Part shown: positions 1 through 6,954 of the stretch, one piece after another | Numbering within the stretch: the first letter of the stretch is position 1 | Layout of the letters: each line of letters starts with the position of its first letter | DNA from: Alphaproteobacteria bacterium | GTDB lineage: Bacteria > Pseudomonadota > Alphaproteobacteria > Rickettsiales > VGDC01 | Direction of reading: 5' to 3' | Assembly: GCA_016869895.1 (NCBI GenBank) | Contig: VGDC01000098.1 | Span: 1 to 6,958, forward strand | DNA length: 6,958 bases | Notes under the pieces: model-generated | What the model was told of the DNA's origin: nothing | The model's database searches: none | The model's input: the letters and a program-made list of their open reading frames with translations, nothing else | Position numbers and translations under genes: made by a program

Positions 1-195
1 CGCCAGCTTCACCACGGTGAGGCCGGGGAAGAGATAGGACACACCGACCATTTCGGAGTATTCCTCCAGCGTCACCCACTGGCGATGATTGACACATTCA
101 TCTTCGATGAGCTTGAGCATGGAATTGCCGCCGCCCAGCGCGAAGAGGCCAATCTGGCCGAAGCTCAACAACAAATGCCACCAAGCAAGCATCAT
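1..195 (-). CDS. Chromate transporter family (ChrA/CHR) protein, N-terminal 65 residues, truncated by window edge
   Basis: Translation from the ATG at 195-193 gives 65 residues that stay open to base 1. The visible part starts with a hydrophobic segment (about residues 3-22, LAWWHLLLSFGQIGLFALGG). The CHR-type signature follows: GLFALGGGNSM (16-26), an acidic stretch IEDECV (30-35), W40-V-T then EEY (44-46), and a PGL motif (57-59). This order is typical of the N-terminal CHR domain of membrane proteins that export chromate or related oxyanions. Many family members have no demonstrated chromate role, so the substrate is unknown. The ATGA overlap with the upstream gene's stop (195-192) indicates one operon and coupled translation; a GGAG lies about 8 bases before the ATG. 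A second in-frame ATG follows immediately and could be the true start. Whether this is a short single-domain or a long two-domain form cannot be seen. The family call is quite secure, the function less so. Confidence 0.82.
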   Translation of the reverse strand, partial: MMLAWWHLLLSFGQIGLFALGGGNSMLKLIEDECVNHRQWVTLEEYSEMVGVSYLFPGLTVVKLA

Positions 196-1442
196 GCGAC
201 AGGCTCCGAATGCAGGGATTTGAGGAAGTCCACATAGCTTAACACCTGTACGCCTTCCGACTGGAAATTAAGGGCGTGGGCGTGTGTCGTGGCATAATCG
301 CCCCCTTCCACACAGGATGAGACGTATTTCCGCCCGTTGATGACCAGCGAACAGAATTCCACCCGCACCTGATTCTTCAACTTCACGAGGAAACGCTTCT
401 TCTTGGTCTCCACGCGCTGGCAAGCATAGCCCTGTTTCGTCAGCTGGGTGCAGAGGGATTCGGCAGTCGCCACGGCAGCGGGGATGCGTGCCGCTTCCAA
501 CAGCGGGAAGAGCCGCTGGAGGGTGACAGGATCAATCGGGAAAGGATAGGTCTCCTTGGGCAGGAAAGCGGTGTAACCGTCCACCGCATCGACGGGGCGT
601 TTAATCTCCAGCGCGCCTTTGCGGATTTTGATGTTCTCGGAAAGCCCGTCGATGAGCAGGTAATCGTCCACCGTCTCTTCAAAGGACAGGTTCTCCAGCG
701 ACTGGCGATAGGCCTGACTGGTGCGGATGAGCGTCGGCCCTTTGTTATCCGGCCAGAACCCGCGCCATTCCCATGTCGCGCCGTTCACATCACGCAGTTT
801 CTTGCCTTTTTCCAACGGTGACGCCCCCGCAGGCGGCACTGCACCCGCGACTTGCCGCGCGATTTCGCGGCTGATGCCCGACACGGCGGAATAGGAAGCG
901 ATACGCGCCGAAAGCTGGGCGGCGGCTTTCTTGTCGATGCCTCCCCCTGCCAAAAGTTCCGCTGCGGAAGCCAGCTGCAACACCCAGAAATCCGCCAGCT
1001 GGCCTTTGCCTTCCAGAAACGCTTTAGATAATTTCCGGCGTAATCCTTTTTTATCCGCCTTCAGCACATAGGATTTCAGCGCGAAAGACCATTTCAGCTT
1101 GGATTTATCGACTTTCACCACGCCATCTTTGGCAAGCGCCTCCAGAAGCTTCGGCTTGACGAGCGACACCTGTTGTCCCGCTAGTTGGAGGGCTTCCGAC
1201 AACGATAGCGGGAGTTTAGGCGCGAGGCTGTTATAAACAGCGTTCAGATAAGCTTTCTTGGGAGCGGCGGAGGAGGCAAGGCGGAGTTGACCATCTTCCG
1301 GCACGAAAAGGCCGAGGCGCACCATATCGAGCAGGAATGCGCCGGGAAGCGCGGTGCGTAAGCGGGCATCGATGGCTTCCGTGAGCGTGCGGGTGGCATT
1401 ATCCAGCGCGAATACCGTGAGTTTCTCGCTGATACTGTCCAT
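192..1442 (-). CDS. GPP34 (GOLPH3)-like N-terminal domain joined to a CYTH-like C-terminal domain, 416 aa
   Basis: I read this as a cytoplasmic protein: no signal peptide or membrane helix is visible. Residues about 5-165 resemble the GPP34 fold. LTVFALD opens it, ALPGAFLLDMVRLGLF (31-46) matches the conserved 'AGALLLELALRGRI' helix, a short beta segment DGQLRLAS follows, then a helical stretch, LLEALAKDGVVK (99-110) and the lysine-rich tail of the domain (110-140). Family members bind phosphoinositides in eukaryotes; bacterial roles are unknown. Residues about 222-380 look CYTH-like: TWEWRGFW (223-230), DDYLLI, NIKIRKGALEIKR (270-282), DGYTAFLPK (288-296), then VETKKKRFLVKLK (344-356) and RVEF-NGRKY-EGGD (360-382). 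CYTH proteins bind or hydrolyse triphosphates through a basic tunnel, but the classic N-terminal ExExK motif is not clear, so activity is uncertain. The start at 1442 is chosen for AAAGGAG four bases upstream. Longer in-frame starts, up to 1544, lack such a site and would cross the probable promoter. The stop overlaps the transporter start. Both domain calls rest on remembered family patterns, not on a search. Confidence 0.6.
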   Translation of the reverse strand: MDSISEKLTVFALDNATRTLTEAIDARLRTALPGAFLLDMVRLGLFVPEDGQLRLASSAAPKKAYLNAVYNSLAPKLPLSLSEALQLAGQQVSLVKPKLLEALAKDGVVKVDKSKLKWSFALKSYVLKADKKGLRRKLSKAFLEGKGQLADFWVLQLASAAELLAGGGIDKKAAAQLSARIASYSAVSGISREIARQVAGAVPPAGASPLEKGKKLRDVNGATWEWRGFWPDNKGPTLIRTSQAYRQSLENLSFEETVDDYLLIDGLSENIKIRKGALEIKRPVDAVDGYTAFLPKETYPFPIDPVTLQRLFPLLEAARIPAAVATAESLCTQLTKQGYACQRVETKKKRFLVKLKNQVRVEFCSLVINGRKYVSSCVEGGDYATTHAHALNFQSEGVQVLSYVDFLKSLHSEPVA

Positions 1443-1446
1443 GCCG

Positions 1447-1453
1447 CTCCTTT
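1447..1453 (-). promoter_or_regulatory. Shine-Dalgarno AAAGGAG fixing the start of the GPP34-like gene
   Basis: On the minus strand AAAGGAG is followed by CGGC and then ATG at 1442-1440. It is the strongest ribosome site in this reading frame, and it argues for a 416-residue product rather than the 450-residue frame that begins at 1544. Confidence 0.75.
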
Positions 1454-1481
1454 CCGCAGAAAAATTCACTACTTTTAAGCG

Positions 1482-1510
1482 ATTAGAATATAACCCTCGC
1501 AAAATTGCAA
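1482..1510 (-). promoter_or_regulatory. Candidate sigma70-type promoter for the GPP34-like/chrA-like pair
   Basis: Read on the minus strand, TTGCAA (1510-1505) is a -35 candidate and TCTAAT (1487-1482) a -10 candidate, 17 bases apart. They match 4/6 and 5/6 of the E. coli consensus. The predicted transcript starts near 1475 and leaves a leader of about 30 bases containing the Shine-Dalgarno site. This was found by eye in AT-rich DNA, so it remains a candidate. Confidence 0.45.
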
Positions 1511-1519
1511 AGGTAAACA

Positions 1520-1547
1520 TTGTCTTTTCATGCCAAGAACGCATAAT
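1520..1547 (+). promoter_or_regulatory. Candidate sigma70-type promoter for the mscS-family gene
   Basis: TTGTCT (1520-1525) and CATAAT (1542-1547) are 16 bases apart and match 4/6 and 5/6 of the consensus. A transcript starting near 1554 would have a leader of about 20 bases before the ATG at 1577, which is preceded by AAAAGG (1565-1570). The -10 lies inside the small dyad GCATAATGC (1541-1549), which could be a regulator contact or chance. Confidence 0.45.
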
Positions 1548-1576
1548 GCCAGCATCATCGGCACAAAAGGCACCCC

Positions 1577-2614
1577 ATGGACAGAAAGAACAACCCCTTC
1601 TCCCGCGCGTTCCGCAAGCTGGGTCTTTTGCTGTTCAAGCCCAGCCATGGCGTAGCGAAATGGCTGATTTTCGCGCTGGTACTGCTCTTGGCTTCTTTGG
1701 CCTATACAGGGCATTTGGAGATGGTACAGGCCTATCTCGACAAGCCGCCCTTCGCTTTCGCGGTGGGGGATTATAAATTCACCGCATTCATGGTCGTGAA
1801 TTCGCTGTTGAGCGTGGTGGTGCTGTTCTGGATCACCTCCATCCTCGCGGGGTTCGGCAATAACCGCATCGGGCACATGCGCCACCTGCGCCCCAGCACG
1901 CGCATCCTCTTCTCCAAGCTGTTCCAGATCATCCTTTATACCCTCGCCATTGTCATGGCGCTGGATGTCATCGGCGTGAAGCTGACCACCCTCACCGTCT
2001 TCGGCGGCGCGCTGGGTATCGGTCTGGGTTTCGGTCTGCAGAAAATCACCTCGAACTTCATCAGCGGCATGATTCTGCTGGTGGAGAAATCCATCGAGCT
2101 GGATAACCTCGTGGAATTGGCGGATGGCACGACCGGCTATGTGCGCAAGACACAGGCACGCTTCACCTTGCTAGAGACATTCGATGGCAAGGAAGTGCTC
2201 ATCCCCAATGAGGATTTCATCATCAATCGCGTGACGAACCTGACCTATAGCAACAAGCGCGGGCGGGTGGATACGCTCATCCGTGTGGCTTATGGCTCCG
2301 ACCTTGAAAAGGCGCGCGATCTCATTTTAGAAGCGGCGAATGAGCATCCCCGCTGCATTCAAGACCCGCCGCCGAGCTGCTTCCTGAGCCAGTTCAACGA
2401 ATCCTCCGTGGATTTCCTGCTCTATTTCTGGGTGGCGGATGTGACCGAAGGCCGCCTTGCGCCGAAGAGCGAGGTGCATTTCTCCATCTGGCGGAAATTC
2501 CAAGAGAATAACATCAAAATTCCCTTCCCGCAGCGCGAGTTCCTCATGCGAAAAGAAGAAAAAGCCGCTGAGGCGCAAGTTTCCGCGCAGGATTCCGGTG
2601 CATCACTCGTATAA
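1577..2614 (+). CDS. MscS-family mechanosensitive ion channel, 345 aa
   Basis: This is an inner-membrane channel of the small-conductance mechanosensitive type. It opens under membrane tension and lets solutes out during hypo-osmotic shock. Hydrophobic segments lie at about residues 27-45, 69-92 and 113-132. The amphipathic pore helix follows (about 138-170), with the glycine/alanine-rich FGGALGIGLGFGLQK (142-156) and then NFISGMILLVEKSIELDN (160-177). The cytoplasmic part has the expected beta-domain features: DGTTGYV (183-189), IPNEDFIINRVTN (209-221), a family hallmark, and NNIKIPFPQREF near the C-terminus (311-322). Length and layout suit a compact MscS channel with one helix more than the E. 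coli three-helix form. The last 20 or so residues are charged and probably disordered. AAAAGG seven bases before the ATG supports the start. It faces divergently from the GPP34-like gene, and the RND adaptor lies 93 bases downstream. Which MscS subfamily it belongs to, and any ion preference, cannot be told. Confidence 0.92.
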   Translation: MDRKNNPFSRAFRKLGLLLFKPSHGVAKWLIFALVLLLASLAYTGHLEMVQAYLDKPPFAFAVGDYKFTAFMVVNSLLSVVVLFWITSILAGFGNNRIGHMRHLRPSTRILFSKLFQIILYTLAIVMALDVIGVKLTTLTVFGGALGIGLGFGLQKITSNFISGMILLVEKSIELDNLVELADGTTGYVRKTQARFTLLETFDGKEVLIPNEDFIINRVTNLTYSNKRGRVDTLIRVAYGSDLEKARDLILEAANEHPRCIQDPPPSCFLSQFNESSVDFLLYFWVADVTEGRLAPKSEVHFSIWRKFQENNIKIPFPQREFLMRKEEKAAEAQVSAQDSGASLV

Positions 2615-2616
2615 CC

Positions 2617-2673
2617 ATTACGGAATAGTAACTTGCCGCGCCTTTCCCACCGCTGTACCTTCGTTGCCGTAAT
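2617..2673. repeat. Inverted repeat ATTACGG / CCGTAAT and inner dyad TTAC-N6-GTAA before the efflux genes
   Basis: Perfect 7-base arms ATTACGG (2617-2623) and CCGTAAT (2667-2673) flank most of the gap. Nested at the left is TTAC-N6-GTAA (2618-2631), a layout often seen in operators of TetR/MarR-type repressors. TTGCCG also occurs twice, at 2633-2638 and 2664-2669, 31 bases apart (about three helical turns). No run of T follows a stable stem, so a terminator is unlikely. The arms are short enough to arise by chance. Confidence 0.3.
2633..2661 (+). promoter_or_regulatory. Weak candidate promoter for the RND efflux operon
   Basis: TTGCCG (2633-2638) and TACCTT (2656-2661) are 17 bases apart, but the -10 matches the consensus poorly. 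The AT-rich AATATTTTAAT (2671-2681) is another possible -10 area without a good -35. The gap between the channel gene and the adaptor may instead be crossed by read-through from the channel promoter. Confidence 0.2.
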
Positions 2674-2707
2674 ATTTTAATCCATCCCAATTCAATCTGG
2701 TGTGTCT

Positions 2708-3844
2708 ATGTCGAACAAAAGCTGGAGCATCCTCGCCGTCCTCGTCGTCATCGGTGTGGTGGCCTATGCGTTCCTGGGTGAAGACAGCACGAAAGATAAA
2801 GATAAGGGTGTGACACCGGTAGAGGTGCTTCCCGCTTACCGAACCACCATTTTCGATAGCGTCGATTCCCTCGGCACCACGCAGGCGAACGAATCCATCG
2901 ACATTACCCCCACCGTCACGGAATCCATCGCGGAGACGCGCTTCACCGATGGTCAGGAAGTGAAAAAAGGCGATGTCATCGTGCTTCTGGAGCAGGATGA
3001 GGAACAAGCCCAGTTGAATGCTGCGAAAGCACGGTTGGAAGAAAATCGCCGTGAACTGCGGCGCATCGAGGAACTGCTGAAGAACAAAGCCGCTGCGAGA
3101 CGGGATTATGACGAGCGGCTGACGCTCATCGAAGTCGCCAAACGCGAGGTGGAAGAGGCAGAAGCCCGCATCGGCGACCGCACCCTTCGCGCGCCGTTCG
3201 ACGGGGTTCTAGGCATCCGCCGCCTGAGCGCGGGTGCATTGGTGCAGCCCGGACAACTCATCACCACACTCGACGACCTGAGCCGTATGAAGTTGGATTT
3301 CGCCGTGCCTTCCCGCTTTTTGCCGACGCTGAAAGAAGGCGTGCGCATCACCGCGGTCAGCGATGCCCATGACGGCAAGACCTTCGAAGGCGAAGTGGCC
3401 AGCGTCAACACCCGGGTCGACCCCATCACGCGCTCGGTCTTGGTTCGCGCTTACCTGCCCAACGAAGACCACACCTTGAAACCCGGTCTATTGATGCGTG
3501 TGACCTTGATGCGCGATGAACACGAAGGACTGGTGGTGGCTGAAGAATCGATCACCCAGCGCGGCACCCGCGATTTCCTCTTCGTGGTGACGGATGCGGG
3601 TGAAGTGGAGCAGCGCGAAGTGACGCTCGGCACCCGCCGACCTGGCATGGTGGAGGTGACGGAGGGTTTGCAGCAGGGCGAGAAAGTCATCACCCGCGGG
3701 GTGAATGTCGTCCGCGTGGGTCAGAAGGTGAAAATCGCGCGTGAATGGGAAACCATCCGCAAACCTGAAACGGGGAACGCGGGTCTTAAAACCGAATCGC
3801 CAGTAGCCACACCCGAAGAAACCTCTTCTACAGAGAAGCCCTGA
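2708..3844 (+). CDS. RND efflux periplasmic adaptor (membrane fusion protein, HlyD/AcrA-type), 378 aa
   Basis: This is the periplasmic subunit that links an RND pump in the inner membrane to an outer-membrane channel. The N-terminus (about residues 6-23, WSILAVLVVIGVVAYAFL) is an uncleaved membrane anchor; there is no lipobox cysteine as in AcrA. Next come the first lipoyl half (VTPTV through GDVIVLLEQDE, about 69-99), an alpha-helical hairpin predicted as a coiled coil (about 96-157, rich in E/R/A/L), the second lipoyl half with TLRAPFDGVLGIRR (159-172) and the PGQLITTLDDL loop (181-191). The beta-barrel region includes RVDPITRSVLVRAYLP (236-251) and KPGLLMRVTL (258-267). A membrane-proximal domain (about 275-345) and a polar, proline/threonine/glutamate-rich tail (about 352-378) close it. 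The short hairpin suits MexH/VexC-like adaptors. ATG at 2708 is preferred; an in-frame GTG at 2702 would add two residues, and both have weak ribosome sites. The pump gene starts two bases after the stop, so the two are surely one operon. Confidence 0.93.
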   Translation: MSNKSWSILAVLVVIGVVAYAFLGEDSTKDKDKGVTPVEVLPAYRTTIFDSVDSLGTTQANESIDITPTVTESIAETRFTDGQEVKKGDVIVLLEQDEEQAQLNAAKARLEENRRELRRIEELLKNKAAARRDYDERLTLIEVAKREVEEAEARIGDRTLRAPFDGVLGIRRLSAGALVQPGQLITTLDDLSRMKLDFAVPSRFLPTLKEGVRITAVSDAHDGKTFEGEVASVNTRVDPITRSVLVRAYLPNEDHTLKPGLLMRVTLMRDEHEGLVVAEESITQRGTRDFLFVVTDAGEVEQREVTLGTRRPGMVEVTEGLQQGEKVITRGVNVVRVGQKVKIAREWETIRKPETGNAGLKTESPVATPEETSSTEKP

Positions 3845-3846
3845 CC

Positions 3847-6800
3847 ATGTGGCTATCGGATACGTCAGTCAAACGGCCAGTCTTCGCCACGGTGCTGAAC
3901 CTGCTCATCATCGTCTTCGGTATCATGGCCTATACCAAGCTACCGTTGCGTGAATACCCCGACATCGACCCGCCCATCGTCTCCATCGACACGAGCTACC
4001 GCGGTGCATCGGCGAATGTGATAGAAACACGTATCACCGAACTGATAGAGGAGCGCATCGCAGGCGTTGAGGGCATCAAGAGCATCTCTTCCAGCAGCGA
4101 GGATGGCCGCTCGCGTATCACCGTGGAGTTCGACATCAGCCGCAACATCGACGATGCGGCAAACGATGTGCGCGACCGCGTGTCCGGCGTGCTGGACGAC
4201 ATACCCGATGAGGCCGATCCACCGGATGTGCGCAAGGCGGATGCGGATTCCGACGTCATCATGTGGATGAACCTCGTCGGCGAGGGCATGAGCATCATGG
4301 ATCTCACCGACTATGCGCAGCGTTATCTGGAAGATCGTTTTTCTGCTCTGGACGGCGTGGCGCAAGTCAGAATCGGGGGTGCACAGGAACGCGCCATGCG
4401 CATCTGGCTTGATCGTAACGCGCTTGCTGCCCGCAACCTGACCGTGGCGGATGTGGAAAATGCCCTTCGCACCGAAAACGTCGAGCTTCCGGCAGGTTCT
4501 ATCGAATCGACCACCCGCGACTTCACCGTGCGCATCCAGCGCAGCTTCGAGAAACCAGAGGATTTCCAGCAGTTAGTGCTCACTGAAGGCGCGGATGGCT
4601 ATCTGGTGCGGCTGGGTGACGTCGCACGGGTCGAGGTAGGCGCGGTGGAAGAACGCAGCACCTTGCGCGGTAACGGCCTGCCGATGGTCGGCGTGGGCAT
4701 CATTAAACAGTCCAAGGCAAATACCCTCGATGTAGCCAAACTGGCCAAAGAAGAGATGGCGAATATCAACGAGACCCTTCCTCCCGGCATGGAGATGCGC
4801 CAGAGTTATGACTCCAGCGTGTTCATCGAAAGCTCTGTGCATGAGGTGTATATCACCCTCGGCATCGCCATCATCCTCGTCATCGGCGTGATATATGCCT
4901 TCTTAGGAAGCATGCGCGCGACACTCGTCCCCGCCGCTGCCGTTCCCGTTTCACTCATCGGTACATTCGTGCTGTTGTTCGCCCTTGGGTTCACCGTCAA
5001 CCTGCTGACGCTGCTCGCCATCATCCTCGCCATCGGTCTGGTGGTCGACGACGCTATCGTGGTGCTGGAGAACATCCACCGCCGTATCGAAGCGGGCGAG
5101 CCACCCCTGCTTGCCGCTTATCGCGGCGTGCGGCAGGTGGGTTTCGCCGTGGTTGCCACCACCGCCGTCCTCGTGGCGGTGTTCGTGCCCATCACCTTCC
5201 TTGAGGGCGACATCGGCAGGTTGTTCACCGAATTCGCCGTGACCATGGCGGGTTCGGTCATCATTTCAGCGGTCGTGGCGCTGTCCTTCTGCCCGATGCT
5301 TTCTTCCAAAGTGCTGAAATCACATGAAGAGAGCACGGGTTTCAGTCAGAAAGTCGATAGGTTGATGGAGCGCGTGAAGGAGACGTATCTGAGCTTGCTG
5401 GGAAAATGCCTAGACCATGCGTGGTTGTCCGTCGGCTTCATCGTTATCATGTCCATCGTCGCTGGTTTGTTGATGGTGATGCTTCCCAAGGAATTCACCC
5501 CGCAGGAAGACCGTGGCGCATTCTTCGTGAATCTTAAAGGCCCAGAAGGTTCCTCCTATGAATACATGATGGAACATGTGAACATGGTGGAACAGCGGCT
5601 AATGCCTTTCGCCGATTCGGGTGAATTCCAGCGTTTGCTGATGCGCGCACCGGGCAGCTTCGGCACGACCGCGACCTATAACGATGCGCGCGGCACGGTC
5701 GTGCTGGCCGATTGGGGCAGCCGCAAACCGATCGAAGAATATCTCGCAGAAGTACGCGCAAGAACGGCGGATGTGACAGGTGTGAAAGTATCCACCGTCA
5801 TGCGGCAGGCATTCGGTAGCGGCAGTGGCAAGCCCATGCAGTTCGTCATCGGTGGCCCTACCTATGAGGAACTGGTGCAATGGCGTGATACGCTGCTGGC
5901 GAAAATGACGGAGAATCCGAACCTGCTGGCGGTGGATTACGATTATCAGGAAACGAAACCGCAGATCGGCATCGAAGTGAACCGCGACTACAGCGAAACC
6001 CTTGGCGTGCCCGTCTCAACCATCAATGCGACGCTGGAGAGCATGCTCGGTTCCCGTCAAGTGACGACCTATATCGACAACGGCGAAGAATATGATGTAC
6101 TGGTCGAAAGCGAGAAAGACCTGAAACGCAGCCCGACGGACATCACCAACCTTTATGTACGCTCGGAACGCACGAATCAGCTGATTCCGCTGTCCAATCT
6201 GGTCTCTTTGGAGGAGTTCTCGGATGCGGCGACTCTGCGCCGCTATAACCGTCTGCGCAGCATCACCATCGAAGCGAACCTCGCGCCCGGATACTCCCTC
6301 GGCACTGCGCTTGAATATATGGAGAATCTGGTGAAAGAGGAGCTGCCGTCCGGAGTAGTGGTGAATTACAAAGGCGATTCGCAGGATTTGAAGGAATCGG
6401 GCAATTCCATCTATCTCATCTTCGCTCTCGCGCTCATCGTGGTGTTTCTGGTGATGGCTGCGCAGTTCGAAAGCTTCATCCACCCGCTCATCATCATGCT
6501 TACCGTGCCTTTGGCGATAACAGGGGCACTATTCGCCCTATGGATAACCGGACAATCGCTGAACATCTACAGCCAAATCGGGCTTATCATTCTGGTGGGG
6601 CTGGCCACCAAGAACGGCATTCTCATCGTGGAGTTCATCAACCAGCTGCGCGATGAAGGCATGGAATTCCGCGAAGCGATTCTGGATGCTTCCGCCAAAC
6701 GTCTGCGCCCTATCATCATGACGGTGCTCGCCACCGCCATGGGTGCCGTGCCGCTTATGATCACCGGCGGGGCAGGCGCGGAGACACGTATGGTCATCGG

Positions 6801-6954
6801 CATCGTCATCTTCGCGGGCGTGCTCATCGCCACCATGTTCACCCTGTTCATCGTGCCTGCCATCTATCAGCTTATGGCGAAGAACACCGGCTCGCCGGAA
6901 GCCATCAACCGTAAGCTGGAAGCCCTGCTGCACCAACATGAGGAGAAAGCGTGA
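3847..6954 (+). CDS. HAE-1-type RND multidrug efflux permease (AcrB/MexI-like), 1035 aa
   Basis: This is the inner-membrane proton/drug antiporter of a tripartite efflux complex. It works as a trimer and moves substrates taken from the periplasm or outer leaflet outward. Length matches the family. TM1 (about 10-28) follows the opening MWLSDTSVKRPVFATV, and the first large periplasmic loop carries PLREYPDIDPPIVSI and the porter domains. TM2 begins near residue 334. TM4 has LVVDDAIVVLENIHRR with D401 and D402, the positions corresponding to AcrB D407/D408 of the proton relay. The second half starts with another TM and loop (KEFTPQEDRGAFFV, then porter subdomains). TM10 has LATKNGILIVEF with K922, corresponding to AcrB K940. 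The relay residues are therefore all present and the pump should work. It follows the adaptor after two bases, with AGAGAAG as a modest ribosome site. The terminal tail (about 1010-1035) is charged. Substrate range cannot be deduced. The symbol is left blank because many paralogues share this layout. Confidence 0.96.
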   Translation: MWLSDTSVKRPVFATVLNLLIIVFGIMAYTKLPLREYPDIDPPIVSIDTSYRGASANVIETRITELIEERIAGVEGIKSISSSSEDGRSRITVEFDISRNIDDAANDVRDRVSGVLDDIPDEADPPDVRKADADSDVIMWMNLVGEGMSIMDLTDYAQRYLEDRFSALDGVAQVRIGGAQERAMRIWLDRNALAARNLTVADVENALRTENVELPAGSIESTTRDFTVRIQRSFEKPEDFQQLVLTEGADGYLVRLGDVARVEVGAVEERSTLRGNGLPMVGVGIIKQSKANTLDVAKLAKEEMANINETLPPGMEMRQSYDSSVFIESSVHEVYITLGIAIILVIGVIYAFLGSMRATLVPAAAVPVSLIGTFVLLFALGFTVNLLTLLAIILAIGLVVDDAIVVLENIHRRIEAGEPPLLAAYRGVRQVGFAVVATTAVLVAVFVPITFLEGDIGRLFTEFAVTMAGSVIISAVVALSFCPMLSSKVLKSHEESTGFSQKVDRLMERVKETYLSLLGKCLDHAWLSVGFIVIMSIVAGLLMVMLPKEFTPQEDRGAFFVNLKGPEGSSYEYMMEHVNMVEQRLMPFADSGEFQRLLMRAPGSFGTTATYNDARGTVVLADWGSRKPIEEYLAEVRARTADVTGVKVSTVMRQAFGSGSGKPMQFVIGGPTYEELVQWRDTLLAKMTENPNLLAVDYDYQETKPQIGIEVNRDYSETLGVPVSTINATLESMLGSRQVTTYIDNGEEYDVLVESEKDLKRSPTDITNLYVRSERTNQLIPLSNLVSLEEFSDAATLRRYNRLRSITIEANLAPGYSLGTALEYMENLVKEELPSGVVVNYKGDSQDLKESGNSIYLIFALALIVVFLVMAAQFESFIHPLIIMLTVPLAITGALFALWITGQSLNIYSQIGLIILVGLATKNGILIVEFINQLRDEGMEFREAILDASAKRLRPIIMTVLATAMGAVPLMITGGAGAETRMVIGIVIFAGVLIATMFTLFIVPAIYQLMAKNTGSPEAINRKLEALLHQHEEKA
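6941..6945 (+). promoter_or_regulatory. Shine-Dalgarno AGGAG for the next gene
   Basis: AGGAG lies eight bases before the ATG at 6954, inside the last codons of the pump gene. This is a textbook arrangement for coupled translation of the following gene. Confidence 0.65.

Noticed and set aside
1443..1544. Longer 450-residue version of the GPP34-like protein starting at 1544
   Set aside because: The extra 34 residues are read through the AT-rich region that holds both candidate promoters, and no good ribosome site precedes the upstream ATGs. The ATG at 1442 has AAAGGAG.
1354..1776. 140-residue plus-strand frame across the intergenic region
   Set aside because: It lies antisense to one gene and out of frame with the channel gene, and it covers the promoter region. 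The composition looks random and no family is recognisable.
1475..1885. 136-residue minus-strand frame antisense to the channel gene
   Set aside because: Rich in H, Q and R, as expected of a shadow of a coding strand. It has no domain pattern and overlaps a secure gene.
2615..2640. Intrinsic terminator after the channel gene
   Set aside because: The only stem is four base pairs (TTAC/GTAA), and no T-run follows.
2702..2707. GTG start for the adaptor, adding two residues
   Set aside because: It cannot be excluded, but the ATG six bases later is the more usual start and the ribosome site is weak for both.
6016..6483. 155-residue minus-strand frame within the pump gene, with another of 133 residues at 6538-6939
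   Set aside because: Both are antisense to the conserved second half of the pump and are full of H, R and D from reversed codons. They have no supporting start signal.
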